A stretch of DNA of 64,000 nucleotides from Talpa occidentalis (GCF_014898055.3 NW_023601433.1:47797876-47861875); one strand, 5' to 3'; positions 24,680 through 37,180 are shown, counted from the stretch's first letter. Notes: generated by a model not told the origin, from the letters alone. A program made the numbers and translations.

Positions 24680-25528
24680 AATCAGGGCAATTTTAAATTC
24701 TCTTTCTGGAGGCTCAGAAGTTCTTCAATGTTACTGTCGTTGTAATCTGGAGGGTGGTTTTCTTTTTGTGGTGTGCTTCTTTCCTGAGGCGTTGTTAGGT
24801 TGCGTGTGGTTCTTCTACTCCCTACTGTCTGTTTCTAATTTGTCGTATGCATTGGGACACTGTGTTGCTCGGACTGGCGTCATCTTGGGTGAACTTCTCC
24901 GCTCCCTCTGGCTCCTCCAGGAACCATCTCTGGCTTCTGGGGGGCTTTCTGCTGGTTTCAGGAAAGTTTTACTGAAGAAATGTCCCTTTTCTAAACTGGC
25001 GAAGCGGGACGCAGTCCCTGTACATCCGGTCTCAGGCACACTTCTGGTGTGCCCGGTCTGCCCCGGACGTGGGTGCCTGCTCCCTCTGTGGGCTCCGACT
25101 GCTGGTTGGAAGGGGCCTGGCGTGGGCTAACTTCAGCTGGCCACTGGGTCCTCCAGAAGCCTTCTGCTCTTTTCAAGAAGTCTTAAGAAATTCCCTGTTC
25201 TATGGGGTGTTAGTGACTTTTTTTCTGGTCGCTAGGTGGCGCCAGAGATCTCTCCTATTGTCCTTGGGGGGCTGTTTTTCAACTCCCTCACCCCCGTGAG
25301 ACAGGGAACAGAGAGCGAGAATGGTAGGGTAACCTCAACGGCTTTGGGGTGCTGTGTCTGCCTTGTGCCCCACCGTCGTGGAGAACCCACGCCCAGAATT
25401 TTGTGCCCCAGGTCTCAGTTCAAAGCCTCAGGTCCAGGACGCGGGCTGTAGCCCAGTTCAGTGGCGCGGGAATGGCACCTTTTGCACCCGCTCCCGTGCT
25501 GGCGCTGGTTCTGCTCACTCAGGGAGGG
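24680..25528 (-). promoter_or_regulatory. L1 5' UTR / internal promoter region
   Basis: A GC-rich segment with many CpG sites in an otherwise AT-rich window. It lies directly upstream of ORF1 on the minus strand, where L1 elements keep their internal RNA polymerase II promoter. Long frames on both strands (for example 24660-25130 plus and 24815-25039 minus) are explained by GC-richness and match no protein I know. The segment runs into the assembly gap, so its true 5' end is not visible. Confidence 0.7.
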
Positions 25529-25628
25529 NNNNNNNNNNNNNNNNNNNNNNNNNNNNNNNNNNNNNNNNNNNNNNNNNNNNNNNNNNNNNNNNNNNNNNNN
25601 NNNNNNNNNNNNNNNNNNNNNNNNNNNN
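25529..25628. other. Assembly gap (100 N)
   Basis: Exactly 100 unknown bases. A run of this round length normally means a gap of unknown true size. It falls at the GC-rich 5' end of the L1. Confidence 0.98.
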
Positions 25629-27905
25629 TACTATCAGTGTGCTACGTAAGATCAATACCAGTCATGAGGATTGGGAAAGGGTAATGCATTTCAGCACAGT
25701 GTCTTTGTTCTTTCCACTGGGGTGCTCAGCTTACTGGGAGGACCCCAGTTTCTCTCATGCCTCTCCCCTCAGTGAAGAGTATGTGCCTCCATGCTATTCA
25801 GCACTCACTGGACCCCCAGCCAAATGGCAGTACCGCAATTTGTATGGTAGCCTTGTACCCCAGGCCCCAGTCTCCAGGTGTTTCTCTTTACCCAACATTT
25901 ATTTAATAGAGCAGCATTAACTCAGTGTCCCTTCTAATGATGTCCATTCTAGGCACTGATATCTAAGACATGTCCCAATTTTGCCCCAAGTCACAATGAC
26001 CTCTGGCATTCCCAGTCTGGGTTAGTTTTCAGATTATCATGGTAGTGAAAAAGGAACCTCCTCTAATACAATTTTATCCAGTTCCCCACAATCAATTTCT
26101 GAAATGTAAAATTTCTAAAAATGATGTTAATGTGCATTGTGAATTCAAAAGTTGCACTATAATGCAAATTTTTGACATAATTATGTATAGCTATTTTTAT
26201 TTTTTAAATCTAGTACAAATTTGGGAAGTTTGGAATAAGAATTGAAAAAAAGTGAAGGATAATTTCAAGAAGGTTTTTTATAATTTTAATGTTAAGAAGG
26301 CCTTTCCATACATAATATCAAAGCAGAACTCCAAAAAAGAAAATTATATCATTAAAGGTTTTTTTGGTTATAAACAACAGGGAATCTCTTTGGTTAACTG
26401 CGTATAGTTGACTGGAATATTTTTTCCAAATATCTGCTATTGCTCCTTGTAGAAGGATTATACTTCTGTAACAGCGGACTTGGCCATGTGATTTGCTTAG
26501 ATCAATGAACGGTATGCACAAGTGACGGTGTTCCACTTCCGGACAGAAAATTTTGGAGAGATTTAATTTACTAATTTCCCTGCCCCTATATCATGGGAAT
26601 ATGTAATATTAGTTTATTAATAGTGCAATTCTGTCAGTTGGGGTCCTAAGTGGCTTTGAGGAGCAGAACATTATTACCAGCATGTGACTTGAGGTGAGAA
26701 ATGAATTTTGGTGTCAGGTTCTTTGTGAAAATTAAGTATAATAATGATATTTCAGTGATTTTCTGTGTCTGATACCATGATATAAGATTTCCTTCAAGAA
26801 ACAGGAGGGAGATAAGGCCTACTCTGCAGAGGAAACTCAACTTCAGACAGAAAACAAGAGTTAACACAAGTTTTGCCTGACATAGCATATCAATGAAAAC
26901 CTTTAGGGTGTCAGTTCCCAGTGTAGGATTACATTTAACCTTTTATGCATAGATGACTGCCAATTTCTCTATTTGATGTTTATAAAGAAAGATCTATAAT
27001 CCTACCAATTTTATTTTCAGGTACACCCTTCCTCAGGAAACATTTTTTGCCCAATTTAAAATGAAAGATGCTGTTTTAAAAACTGAAGAGATATTAGTCT
27101 TATACTGTTACCTTGTCTTTTAAAGAATGCATATAGGTGCACTATTTGCAGTAATACAGAAAACATTTCTCCATTGACTATCATATATATTTATTTTCTA
27201 CATCTGCTTTTATGACTGCATGACAGTGACTGTATTCCAGATATTTTCTGGTGTTGTTTGCTTCAGTCATCATCAGTAAATCAGAAATATAAACAAATAT
27301 GACCCATAGTCTACAATTAGTTATAATATATTCCTTTATATATGTGTATACACTTAGATATAATACCTGAAATGAATAATACAAGGTTCCAGTTGATAGT
27401 GTTAAATAAATTACATACCTATTGTGTTCATTAGAGAAGATGAAGAGAAAGCAAAACAGACTAAGTATCATTGCTTTATAATATAAAAAGATAATTCAGA
27501 TATGATGTATTAATACAGATTGCTGCTCTAAAAAGAGCATAAACTAGATATTAAATCTATATTTAAAAGTCTATTCTTAGAAATTACTGTCCATTATTGG
27601 TTCCAGAAGTGTTATAATGTTTAGGAGCAATTAGCTTCAGGCAATAGATGCATTCCTACAAAGTCAGGTGGGAAGTGTTATTGATGAATAAAATTTTATA
27701 GCAAATTTTTCATAACATGGGCTATTTAGGATAATATGTCTGGATGTATTTTGGTAATCATATGTGAATTTAAGAAATCTATGTATTTTCATCATTAGAA
27801 AAGAACAAAAATAGAGAACTATATGATTTAACTTGCCCATTCCTCCATATTCATTACTGAAGACTATGGCAGAACTTTCTCTGATTTTCAGCTCAAGTCA
27901 ACTCT
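25629..27905. other. Non-coding stretch, no assigned gene
   Basis: Mostly unique sequence. The piece 26430-26600 ('cttggccatgtgatttgctt' and 'gttccacttccggacagaaa') resembles an old mammalian interspersed repeat whose family I could not fix. Short frames here have no recognisable motif. Confidence 0.5.
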
Positions 27906-27910
27906 TCAAC

Positions 27911-28201
27911 CTGTCCACTTCTTCTTTTTTTAAGATTTATTTATTTATACATACAAGATCTGGGGCACAGGCCAGAGATGTAGGGGGTGAGAGGATTCAC
28001 CAGAGACAGAGTGGGAAACAGAACAGACAGACTGACTGAAACACACTGCTGAGGGAGCAGCGGGTGAGTCAGGAGAGGTCTGCTTTGCTATGTGCGTTGC
28101 TTCCTGGCTGGCCTGGGATCGAACTCGTGCTGCAGAGGCTTCGGATTTCTTCATAGTGCGGTTCTTAACCCATTGCGCCACCAGGGAGGCCCTGTCCACT
28201 T
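27911..28201 (-). mobile_element. tRNA-headed SINE (type I)
   Basis: SINE 27921-28191 on the minus strand. Tail side: 'aagatttatttatttataca' then 'caagatctggggcacaggcc' (type I). The head ends in GCGCCACCAGGGAGGC. Target duplications ctgtccactt lie at 27911-27920 and 28192-28201. B-box complement GGATCGAACTC near 28118. Confidence 0.9.
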
Positions 28202-28569
28202 ATTTTCATCCTCTCTCAAACTAGAAAATGATTTAACAATTTTGCTCACACTCCTACATAATTTTTTCCTCTCCAGCCAATCAGTCCCATTGACACACAA
28301 ATCAGTGATATTTTTCATCTTAGAAACAAACAAAAAACCTTCTCTAGAAACTGCTCTATGTAGAGCAGAGGCTACCACTCTGCTTCCCCTTTATTTATAA
28401 GTAAAAACTGAGTATTCCATGTACATTCCCTCTAATTTCCCTATACTCATTCTCTTCAGTGTCCCCTTCATAAGGCTTTTGCCCATACCACTTCACCAAA
28501 ACTTCCATTATCAAACTTACTCATGATCTCCATTTTGCTGATTCCAACAGTTAATTCTTGTGTTTTGTT

Positions 28570-30410
28570 TTTTTTTCCCTTTATCAAGGTAATATTGGTT
28601 CACACACCATATATGACATAGAGGAATAGGCTCACACCTCTTTATATGTATGCTACCAACCTACTACCACCATCCAAGTGAGTTCTTTACCCTGGACCAT
28701 GTGCTCCCTCCTTCTTTTGTTCCCACCCCGAACTCCCTCCTCTTTGTTAGCCTCAATATAGCCATATTTCTATGTTTTTTTTAGTTTAGGTTGGTCTGTT
28801 TCAGAGTTTCATCTGTTTGATTTTTTAATATTAATTTTTTATATCATTATTCATTTTTAAACTATTTGCTTCCCCCACCCCCTCAGGTGTAGTCCCTATA
28901 GTTTCCTTCCCCAATGCACCTGTGCACCATCACCTCAGTCCCCTGTGCTCCTCCCTCCCTCCCTCTGATCCCTCTCCCTCCTCCTCCCCTGCAGGATGAC
29001 TCTGATTTATAATTGTCCATTTTTGCTTTCTTGTGTTTTGTACTGTTATTATTTTTTACACTGATGTCTTCTTTGGTTCCCCTATATTCCTGCTATAAGT
29101 GAAACATCTGATATTTTTCTTTTTCCTTCTGGCTTATTTCACTGAGCATAATTCCTTCTAGCTCCATCCACATTGCTGCAAATGGCCTGAGTTTATCTTT
29201 TTTGATTGCTGAATAATATTCCATTGTGTATATATGCCACATCTTCTTGATCCAGTCATCTGATTTTGAGTATTCGGTTTGTTTCCAGGTTTTACCTATT
29301 GTAAATAGTGCTGCAATAAGCATAGGGGTACAGGTGGTCTTTTGAATCAGTGTTTTTGTGTCCTTTGGGTAGATCCCTAGTAGTAGAATTGCTGGGTCGT
29401 ATGGTAGCTGCATTTTTAGTAGCCTGAGGAAACTCCAGACAGCTTTCCATAGTGGTTGGACCAGTTTGCACTCCCACCAGCAATATAAGAGAGTTCCTTT
29501 TTCACCACATCCTCACCAACATTTGCTGTTGCTTGTTTTTTTTGATATGTGCCATTCTTACTGGTAAGGTGGCATCTCAGTGTGGTTTTGATTTTCATTT
29601 TCCGATGATAAGGGATGTTGAACAATTGCCTGTTGGCCTTTTGCATTTCCTCTTTGGAGAGATGTCTTTTAAGTTCTTCTGCCCATTTCTTGACATCTAT
29701 TTGATTTTTTTGTTGTTGCTGTACTCCACCTATGAGTGAAATCATCTGGTATTTATCTTTCTCCTTATTTCACTTACCATAGTACTCTCCAGTTACATCC
29801 ATGTTGTTGCAAATGACAAGAGATCACCTTTTTTATCGCTCAATAGTATTACATTGTGCATATATACCACATCTTCTTAATCTACTGCTCTGCTGATGAA
29901 AATGTAGGTTGTTTTCACAACTTGACTATTATAAATAGTGCTGCAATAAATATATGAGCATATACATCACTTTGAATAGTTGGTACTTTGGAGTAAAATA
30001 ACTGGGTCATATAATAGATATATTTTTAATATTTTGAGGAATTTCTGTATTATTTTCCATAGATATTCCTACCAACAGTGTACAAAGGTTTTTTTTTTTT
30101 TTTTTCACATCCTCACCAAAATTTTTCATGTGTTTTTTTTTTTTTTTTTTAAACACAGACCAGTCTCACTGGAATGAAAGGTTATTTCACAGTGTTTTGA
30201 CCTGCACCTCCCTGATAATAAGTGATGTTGAACATATTTTCATGTACCTGTTTGCCATCTGTATATCTTCTTTGGTGGAGTTGCTGTTTAGCTCTTCTGC
30301 CAATATTTTCATTGCATTCTATGCTTTCTTTTTTTTTGAATTATATGGGATCTTTGTGGAAACTCAGATATTAGCTCCTTGTTAAATATATGATGTACAA
30401 ATATTTTCTC
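28570..30410 (-). mobile_element. Old L1 3' part, interrupted by a younger L1
   Basis: An old L1 3' UTR starts near 28570 ('atcaaggtaatattggttca'). It is interrupted at 28826-29694 by a younger L1 and resumes at about 29711 with ORF2 C-terminal sequence on the minus strand ('acatccatgttgttgcaaat', 'tataaatagtgctgcaataa') to about 30410. It has T runs near 30090 and 30135. The inverted piece at 30430 probably belongs to the same insertion. Confidence 0.7.
28811..29710 (-). mobile_element. Younger L1 nested in the old L1, with 16-bp TSD
   Basis: A 5'-truncated L1 on the minus strand: a pyrimidine-rich 3' UTR (many C runs, 28870-29000), then ORF2 C-terminal pieces in frames 29093-29413 and 29416-29745 ([20 protein letters not shown] and [15 protein letters not shown] are seen). 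Target duplications atctgtttgatttttt (28811-28826) and atctatttgatttttt (29695-29710) differ at one base. It is more diverged than the 10.4-kb and 19.8-kb copies and has a different 3' UTR, so it is an older subfamily. Confidence 0.8.
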
Positions 30411-30429
30411 CAATGTAACTCCCTATATC

Positions 30430-30950
30430 AAAAAAAACAAAAATCATCTGATCATATCAATAAATGGGGAAAAAGCATTTGACAAGATTCAGCATCCATT
30501 TATGATAAAAACTCTTAGTGAAGGGTGGGGGGATAGAGGAGCATACCTCAATATAATAAAGGCCATATATGCCAAACACACTGCTAATATCATACTTAAT
30601 GGTGAAAAATTGAAGGCTCTTTCTCTAAGATCAAGTATACAGGATGTACACTCTGCACTACTTCTCAACACAGTATTGGAAGTCCTAACTAGAGTGACTG
30701 GGCAAGAGAAATATATTAAAAATATGTAAGTAAAACTAACACTACTTGCTGATAGTATACATAGGAAATCCCAAGGACTCCTCTAAAATGTATTAGAACC
30801 AATAAGTCAGCATACTAAAGTGTCAAGCTATAAGACTGACATACTCAGTAATGAACTAGAAGAGGAAGCAATCAAGAAAACAATCTCTTTTATAGTAGCA
30901 TCAAAACAATATTAAATACTTAGGAATAGATATAACAAAGGAGGTGAAGA
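30430..30950 (+). mobile_element. Inverted L1 reverse-transcriptase fragment
   Basis: Plus-strand L1 ORF2 sequence: 'aaagcatttgacaagattca' near 30471 (the [12 protein letters not shown] region), LNGEKLKAL in the frame 30502-30729, and further to 'aaatacttaggaatagatat' near 30920. It abuts the minus-strand L1 part at about 30415, as expected for an L1 with an inverted 5' segment. Several stops and frameshifts. Confidence 0.75.
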
Positions 30951-30969
30951 CTTATTTTTAATCATCATT

Positions 30970-32205
30970 TTACCTGACCTAGAAGCCGTTTTCTATGTTC
31001 TCTTACTTGATATATTCTGGGATTTGATATCCAAGTTTCTCACCTTCCTGGTTTTGCTCCTCCTTTACTAGTGAATCCTTCTCAGATCTATTTGTTTGTT
31101 TATAGGTAACCTGGGATCATTTAAGGATTCCCAGGCTCAGTCCTCAGAGAATTCTCTTTTCTATCTCTATATATGATTTCTATAATCTCATTCAGTTCTG
31201 TAACTTTAAATATCTATTCACTGATCATGCCCAAATTTTACCTTTGGTTGTAATCTCTACCCTGAATTTGAGATTCTATGTTTACCTTTCTATTTGGCAC
31301 TCTGCTTTGATGTCTTCTATGTGCCTGAAGCCAAACAAGTAAAAACCTGAGTTTTTAATATTTCCCATCAATCCTTTTGTGGAGTCTGTTTTCCCCACAG
31401 TCTTAGTATCTCAACCTTTTGGAAATGACTACTTCCATTAATCATCTTTGATTCCTCTGATATTCCAAATCTTTTCTGTATAAAAATCCTACTGTTCTAC
31501 TTTCACCATTTATCTTGGATCTGAGTAGTTTTCATCACTTCTACTATGATGGCCCAAGCCACCATTATTTCTTTTCTATGTAGGAAGCAATAAACTAACT
31601 ACTATCCTTTATTCCTGCCCTACGCCCCAGGTGCACGCTACACTACAGCCAAAGTAATCAGCAAATTGCTAATGTCATCTCTAAGCTCAAACTTCAAAAT
31701 CTTTTCTGTTCACTAATAGTAAACCCAAAGGCTTTAAAAGGCCCATAGGATCAAACATGATCTGTTCATTCTTCCCACCACTATCCTTGCTGCTTCCTCC
31801 ATTTCAACCACCCTCGTTTATTCCTGCTCCTTTAAGACACTAATCAGATCCCCAGATCATAGCTTTTGCACCTACTTTCCCCTCAGATGTCAAAGTGACT
31901 CATTTCCTTGTCTTTACTCATATATCACATCCTCAGCAAGACTTGCTTTGCCCATTCTAGCTAAAATTGCAAACTCTAGCCTTATGTTTGTTTTACCTCT
32001 TCCATCCTTTATTTTAAAAATGTCTGTTATCCAACTTGGATTCTCAACAAAGGCATCATTATTCTCATCATTAAATCATTCATTCATTTACATGTTTGTT
32101 TGAAACAAATATATACTGTGCACACACTGGGATTCCAAAAATGAATGATATAGTCCCTGCCTTCAAAAACTTTACAGTCCATTGGGGGAAGATAAACAAT
32201 TAAAT
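30970..32205 (+). mobile_element. L2 retrotransposon remnant
   Basis: Long, diverged, C/T-rich sequence that follows the L2 order: the 'attcactgatcatgcccaaatt' region (L2 reverse transcriptase C-terminal part), 'gatggcccaagccaccatta' near 31550, the 'gctcctttaagacactaatc' to 'gcttttgcacctactttccc' segment near 31830-31880, and 'tcagcaagacttgctttgcc' near 31935. A further piece at 32075-32200 looks like an L2 3' end in reverse orientation. No frame remains. Confidence 0.6.
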
Positions 32206-32380
32206 AGAGGAACATGATCTTAACCCCCACATATTGTCCTTAGTATCAGATTCTTATCTCACATCAGCTTTTTAAAGCAGTGGTTAATAACTTTGTAAAT
32301 GAATTGACATATTTTTGACATTTGAATGTTTTTGTGAGGAATTCTCTTATAAATTATAGTAATTCTCTTAAATCTGGATA

Positions 32381-32960
32381 TGTTACAGAACAGAGTGAGG
32401 GCAACACAGAATCTCCAAACTTGTCCACTCTAATTAGGTTCTTGCCATCTGCTGCATAAAGACAAAACATATAATACCTTTTATAGAAAGGAACTTTAAT
32501 ACAATTAGTGTGCAGTAAGTAGAAGACAGAGAATAAAGTTTTGAAATCAAGCACTCGAAGTTACCCTTCCCCTCATGGATAAATGCCCATCCAAACAGGG
32601 TTGGCCCAAAGCAGGGCCACTGAGGCCCAAAAGCCTGCTACAAGCCTAAAGCACCTTCCGGTGGGGACTCATAATAAAAAAGTAACAGCCTAACAAGTCT
32701 GGAAGAAAAAGAGCAAAATAAAAATTGAGATGAAAGCTGCCATTGTTAACTTCCCCATGGGTCTCTCACCCACATCTGTTTCAACCAGCCCAAGACCAAG
32801 AAGCAAGTGTAGTTTCTTCACTTCTCTCTGCCCCGTGTGCCTCCTCCAGGTCTCCTGGCTCTCATTCTTCCTTCTTCATTCTCTAGTGTCACTTCAGCTT
32901 CTTCTTATTCAGCTCCATCCTTCCTTGGGTGGGACAGGGAACCTGGACCCTCCTATTACA
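32381..32960 (-). mobile_element. Solo LTR, family A (580 bp), TSD GATA
   Basis: On the plus strand it begins TGTTACAGAACAG and ends CCTATTACA, so both ends carry TG...CA. Direct repeats GATA flank it (32377-32380 and 32961-32964), the 4-bp duplication typical of gamma-type ERVs. The sense is likely minus, because the minus strand has ATTAAAGTTC, a possible poly(A) signal, close to the TGTAACA-type end. No viral coding sequence adjoins it. The shared body ('aagctgccattgttaacttc' at about 32735) links it to the copies at 38.4, 39.5, 43.0 and 43.8 kb. Confidence 0.85.
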
Positions 32961-33019
32961 GATAGATCCTCACATACGGTCTTATACAGTTATAGAGGTG
33001 AAGAATTTGCCACATCCAA

Positions 33020-33255
33020 ATAATATCTTGATGATTCCTATTATTTATTATATGTTATAATCTAGCAGATGCAGTGGTAAACTTCTTATAGATATTAATG
33101 CATATAATATTTACATAAAACTCCTAAATTATGCCACTTTTATAAAGAAAACTGAAGTTCAGGGAGTAATTTGCTCAAGGTCACAAGAATGTAAGTGGTT
33201 AAGCTTCTAATCAAATCAAGGTCTGTCTAATTTATTAAGTGCAGACTCTTGACAA
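33020..33255 (+). repeat. MIR-type SINE remnant
   Basis: Old core-SINE-like block: 'gaaaactgaagttcagggag', then 'aatttgctcaaggtcacaag' and 'aatgtaagtggttaagcttc' (33148-33210), which follow the MIR consensus order of gaggcTCAGAGAGGTTAAG and CAAGGTCACACAGC themes. Confidence 0.6.
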
Positions 33256-33259
33256 ATGA

Positions 33260-35525
33260 ACATTCTATACTTGCTATAATGTTTCATAAGTGACAGATTG
33301 GGATCTAAAACATTTTCTCTGATTCTCAGTCCAATGTAATTTCCCTGGAAAATTTTTAGTTTCTAAAGGGTTTTCTATAGTTGCTTTGTGTTTTTTTTTT
33401 TTTTTTTGTATTTTCACTTTTACATATAAATCCTATGTGAGAACAACTATGCTCCCAGTTTTACTATGAATTCCTTTCTTATCTACTCTTCAATGATTTA
33501 GGAATAAGAGAAAATTAAGATGGGCTCACATCTTTATAACAATGTCAATAGACTTTTTTTTTGTTTATGTGCCATTAAATCAATGTTCCACAAGTGAATA
33601 AAATATCTTAAACAATTCAATAGTAATGAAGAATGAACAAGAACAATGAAATAGTTCTACCACATTAATGTATATTGCGCAAGACTGTTTGCATATAAAC
33701 ACATACTGTAATTGTAGAACAGTTTGCTAAAGCCAGAGAAAATTATCATGAAAGTTTTTCTTTGTCTAGTATCACTCAAAAAATCGTTGTCTTCTTAATG
33801 ACAGAACAATCTGTGTGTTTTTGCAATCACAGTAAGTGGTGTAGAAAGCATTGTGAGGACATCAATAGAAGCACAGTATGGTAATGTAAAATTAATGAGT
33901 AAGATGGCAATCTCCTTTTTAGGCAAATTGTACTTTGTAATACAGTATACCCTCTCAATTAGTCTGTTCTAGGAATGAAAGAATGGGTATTGTGGTGAAG
34001 TGTTTTCAAAGATGTGGCTGTAACTAAGGAAGCTGGCTTAATTGCTAGACCAAGTACAATAACTGTATAAGATTTAAAGAACTATGTGGGGACAGAATAT
34101 ATATGAGCTCCTTAAAATTTATTTGCAGTCTCTCATGATCATCAGTACGATCATTGAAACTTTACTGACTTGTATTTGATAAAATATGGTAAACAAATAT
34201 ATAAGTGGAACCCCAAGTTCTTCTCCTTTCCAAAGCAGTTATATTCAGTGACTAGTAGGACCAGCAAAATGCATAAAGATTTAACCTTTCTTACTATAGT
34301 AATTATCACTTTCATCACTGAGGCTAAGATCCAGGTATCAGAAACTAGTGTCAAGATCCAAATTTCATAATCAATAAAGTTGAATTTTAATGAGAAGTAG
34401 TTTTAGACTCACTGTTTTAGAGGAGTTGAATTACAGGAATTCAAAGGAGAGCAGGAGGAATCTTGATAAACTTGGTAAACTGTATCAATCGTGTTGAGAG
34501 GCATAATCTGAAATACAGAGAAGTGTGATGTGATATTACATTCACATATAGTATGATGTTAAAGAAAACACTGTTCCATAGTGTAATATTTAGTAGCCTG
34601 TTGATTCTGTTCTCTAAATTATGGTTTATTTTAATATGCTTGTGGATGAGTAGCAAAGTATGTTGAAAATTGTTGATAAATGTAGTCAACTAACTTTTTT
34701 TTTTTAACATTTTTAAATACTAGAACATCATTTGTACTGTTACTGCCCAGAGAAAAGCACTCTTGCCATTCAGATATATAAATAGTCTAGTCATTTCATA
34801 AGGTATCTACATTCATGAAAGCGAATGGTTTTCTTTCCTCTTTCACATATGCAATCCTCTGTAATATTAACCTGTATAAGCCACACAACTAAAGGATATC
34901 TTTGGGAAGGCTGAGGTTGATTTTTTTTTTAGCACAGTGGAGTTTAGTTAAAGGATGGTCCACTTTGTAGTATGTTTTTTGTTTTTTGTTTTTTAACTCC
35001 TTAAAACTATTTCATTCCAGGGCTTAATTATAATGTGAAAACCCAAGTAGGAGGAAGAACTGAGTAATGCAGAAATGTCAGTGGACCTGGTGAGAAAGAG
35101 AGGGAGCACTGACTTTTGTTCAAACACTCCCTCATCCTAAGAATTCTTTGGAGGGCCTTGTAAGTGGTGAGGGAAAGGAAAGAACTTGTTAGCATAATTC
35201 TTGAGCTCTAATATGTACTTGAGAGACTAATCTTACTTTTCTCTTAATGGATTGTATCTTTTGTTCATCCAAATGTTAAATGCATAGCAAGGGAATGAAC
35301 ATGTATTGATTACAAAGTTAATGTATTCAGGAACAAATACTCATCCAGTGCTTACTCCATATGAATTACTTTTTGGTTGATCTACAGATAAGACACTGTA
35401 GCATGGAGGTCTTTGAGTAGAGAAGGGGAGAAGGTAGTGATTGCAAAGACAAGCAGGAAATCGCCATGGTTATTTGAGATCATGCTCCACACACAAATAT
35501 GGTCCTATTTTCCCATAATTTAGCA
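33260..35525. other. Non-coding stretch, nothing assigned
   Basis: Unique AT-rich DNA. A T run sits at about 33392-33408 and a (TTTTTG)n-like run near 34975-34995. No supported gene. Confidence 0.5.
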
Positions 35526-35531
35526 TGGTGT

Positions 35532-36030
35532 TGTTACTGGCCAAATTGGGTTGTATTGCTTGCTGCTCAGAAGCCTAGACTCTGAACCACAAGATTATTT
35601 CCACAAAGGAAGTTTTTTATTAGTCAAAGGAGCCAAATTGCGAGAACAAGTTTGCATTCTAAAAAACTGTCTCCCAAGTGATTAGTGAAGGAAAATTATA
35701 TAGGAAAAGGAGGAATGCAAGGACTTGGGGGTATGGGGAAAGTTTCTTCATTCTCAGGTCTGGAGGGCCAGCAGGCAACTTAGAGGCAGTCACAGGATGA
35801 TCTTCCTGAAATAGTAGCTCTCTTCTGCCCTGTTAGTTTAAAATGGTCTGTGGGTGTTCCTCGGGCACTGATGTTATCAGCATCTTCAGAAGACACTAAA
35901 ATATCTAGTTAAGCATTAATCACCTTATTACCATGATCCTGAGGAATGTGGTAGAGTGTATTAAACTAAACTGCTGGTTAAAGGTAAAGGCAGAGGTCAT
36001 GTTATTGTCCCTGGCTCAGGCTCTGTTACA
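35532..36030 (-). mobile_element. LTR, family D (499 bp)
   Basis: Plus-strand start TGTTACTGGCC and end CTCTGTTACA give the TG...CA ends. The minus strand has an AATAAA-type signal (complement of tttttattag near 35615), so the sense is probably minus. It is similar along its length to 46180-46691 (shared blocks 'ggaatgcaaggacttggggg' and 'ctgaggaatgtggtagagtg'-like). No matching 4-bp duplication was found at the chosen ends (GTGT against AATT). Confidence 0.7.
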
Positions 36031-36859
36031 AATTTATGAATATTTTCTCTTATCATGAGCACCATGATTTTATTTTAACTATAAGATTTTAACTGTGTCT
36101 CATAATTTAAACAGTCATAAATTAACAGTTGGACCATATGGCTGCTTCTAATTGTTTATATATTTTTTGTTATAATAATTCTTCAGTAATAATATTTTTG
36201 TTAACTTCTAAGTCTACTTTTTGAATCATTTTGAGCATAGAAGTTAAATTATTCATTCAAAGGAAATGAACCACACTTTCCAACTTTCTGATACACCTTG
36301 AAAGATTTCTTTCCTGAGAGGTTATACCAAGTTATGTCCTTTGCAGCAGTGTTGAGAGTGACTAATGCCCAGCAGCTGGTTCACCTCAGTGTCAAGCACA
36401 GCCAGGATTCCTCCTGTAAAGTAGGCATAGCATCCTAGCATCCCTACTAACAGAGCTTTTTCAGCTAACTCACACAAAATGTCTCTCCTCTGGGGTATAT
36501 GAACATTTGTTCACATTCTCCACAGGAATTCTGGTATTGCTGCAGAGCTGAATAAGGAGAGGTCAGTCTGGTGATTTGATAGGTCAGAGGAGGTATGCGT
36601 TAATGATGAATCTATGGCTTCATAAAAAACTGCTAGAGGTTTCTGCAAAAAATAAAACAAACAAAGAAAAGATCCCTTTATTTGGGACTATCACTACTTA
36701 ATATATTTCAGAACTCCAAGTAATTAAAATGTAGTTCATTTAATGTTACAGAATACTAACAATAATTTAATTTCAGCTAATTGGAAGGTAAATATTAAAA
36801 CATTCTTGTTATCTATGGTTTATATGTGTTAGTCACACTACGTTTAACAGCCTTTCTTT

Positions 36860-37180
36860 CATTTGGCAAAATCCTCATTTTTGAAGACCCAACTCTATGC
36901 TCCTTTTGAGGTGAAGCAGTTTATAAGATCTTTTCCTTCTCTCACCTCTATCCTTATTTCCCCAGAAAATTTAGGGGTATCTCCTTTGTGCCTTATCTTA
37001 CACCTGGAACATGCCTCTGTTAAACACCAACCTCATGCTAAATGCTAGTTTTAAACATCTATTTCTCAGCCTAGGGAAAAAGTTCCTTGAAGACTATGTC
37101 TTATTTATTTGTTTGCTTGTTTATTTCTAAAACTTATTACAATGCCCCAGCACAGTGCTTTGACAACTTACTGATATCAT
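36860..37180 (+). repeat. L2 3' end remnant
   Basis: Diverged match to the L2 3' region: 'tgaagacccaactctatgct' and 'ccttttgaggtgaagcagtt' (36880-36920), then 'ccttgaagactatgtcttat' and 'ccccagcacagtgctttgac' (37083-37165). The reading frame at 36863-37048 lies inside it and is not a gene. Confidence 0.5.

Larger units (their letters stand above)
19750..25528 (-). mobile_element. Near full-length young L1 (5' end lost in gap)
   Basis: A single minus-strand L1 in the normal order: T-rich tail and 3' UTR at 19750-19956, ORF2 region 19957-23737, inter-ORF spacer, ORF1 region to about 24673, and a GC-rich 5' UTR up to the N gap. About 5.8 kb is visible, close to the 6-kb length expected for L1. 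ORF2 and ORF1 both carry frameshifts, so it is not competent as assembled. Some apparent frameshifts could be assembly errors next to a gap. The 5' TSD cannot be seen. Confidence 0.92.

Noticed and set aside
24660..25451. Long open frames on both strands in GC-rich DNA
   Set aside because: They lie in the L1 5' UTR, overlap in several frames and match no known protein; a GC-rich sequence has few stop codons.
25349..25920. Long frame of up to 188 codons
   Set aside because: It reads through the 100-N gap, so its length is an artefact.
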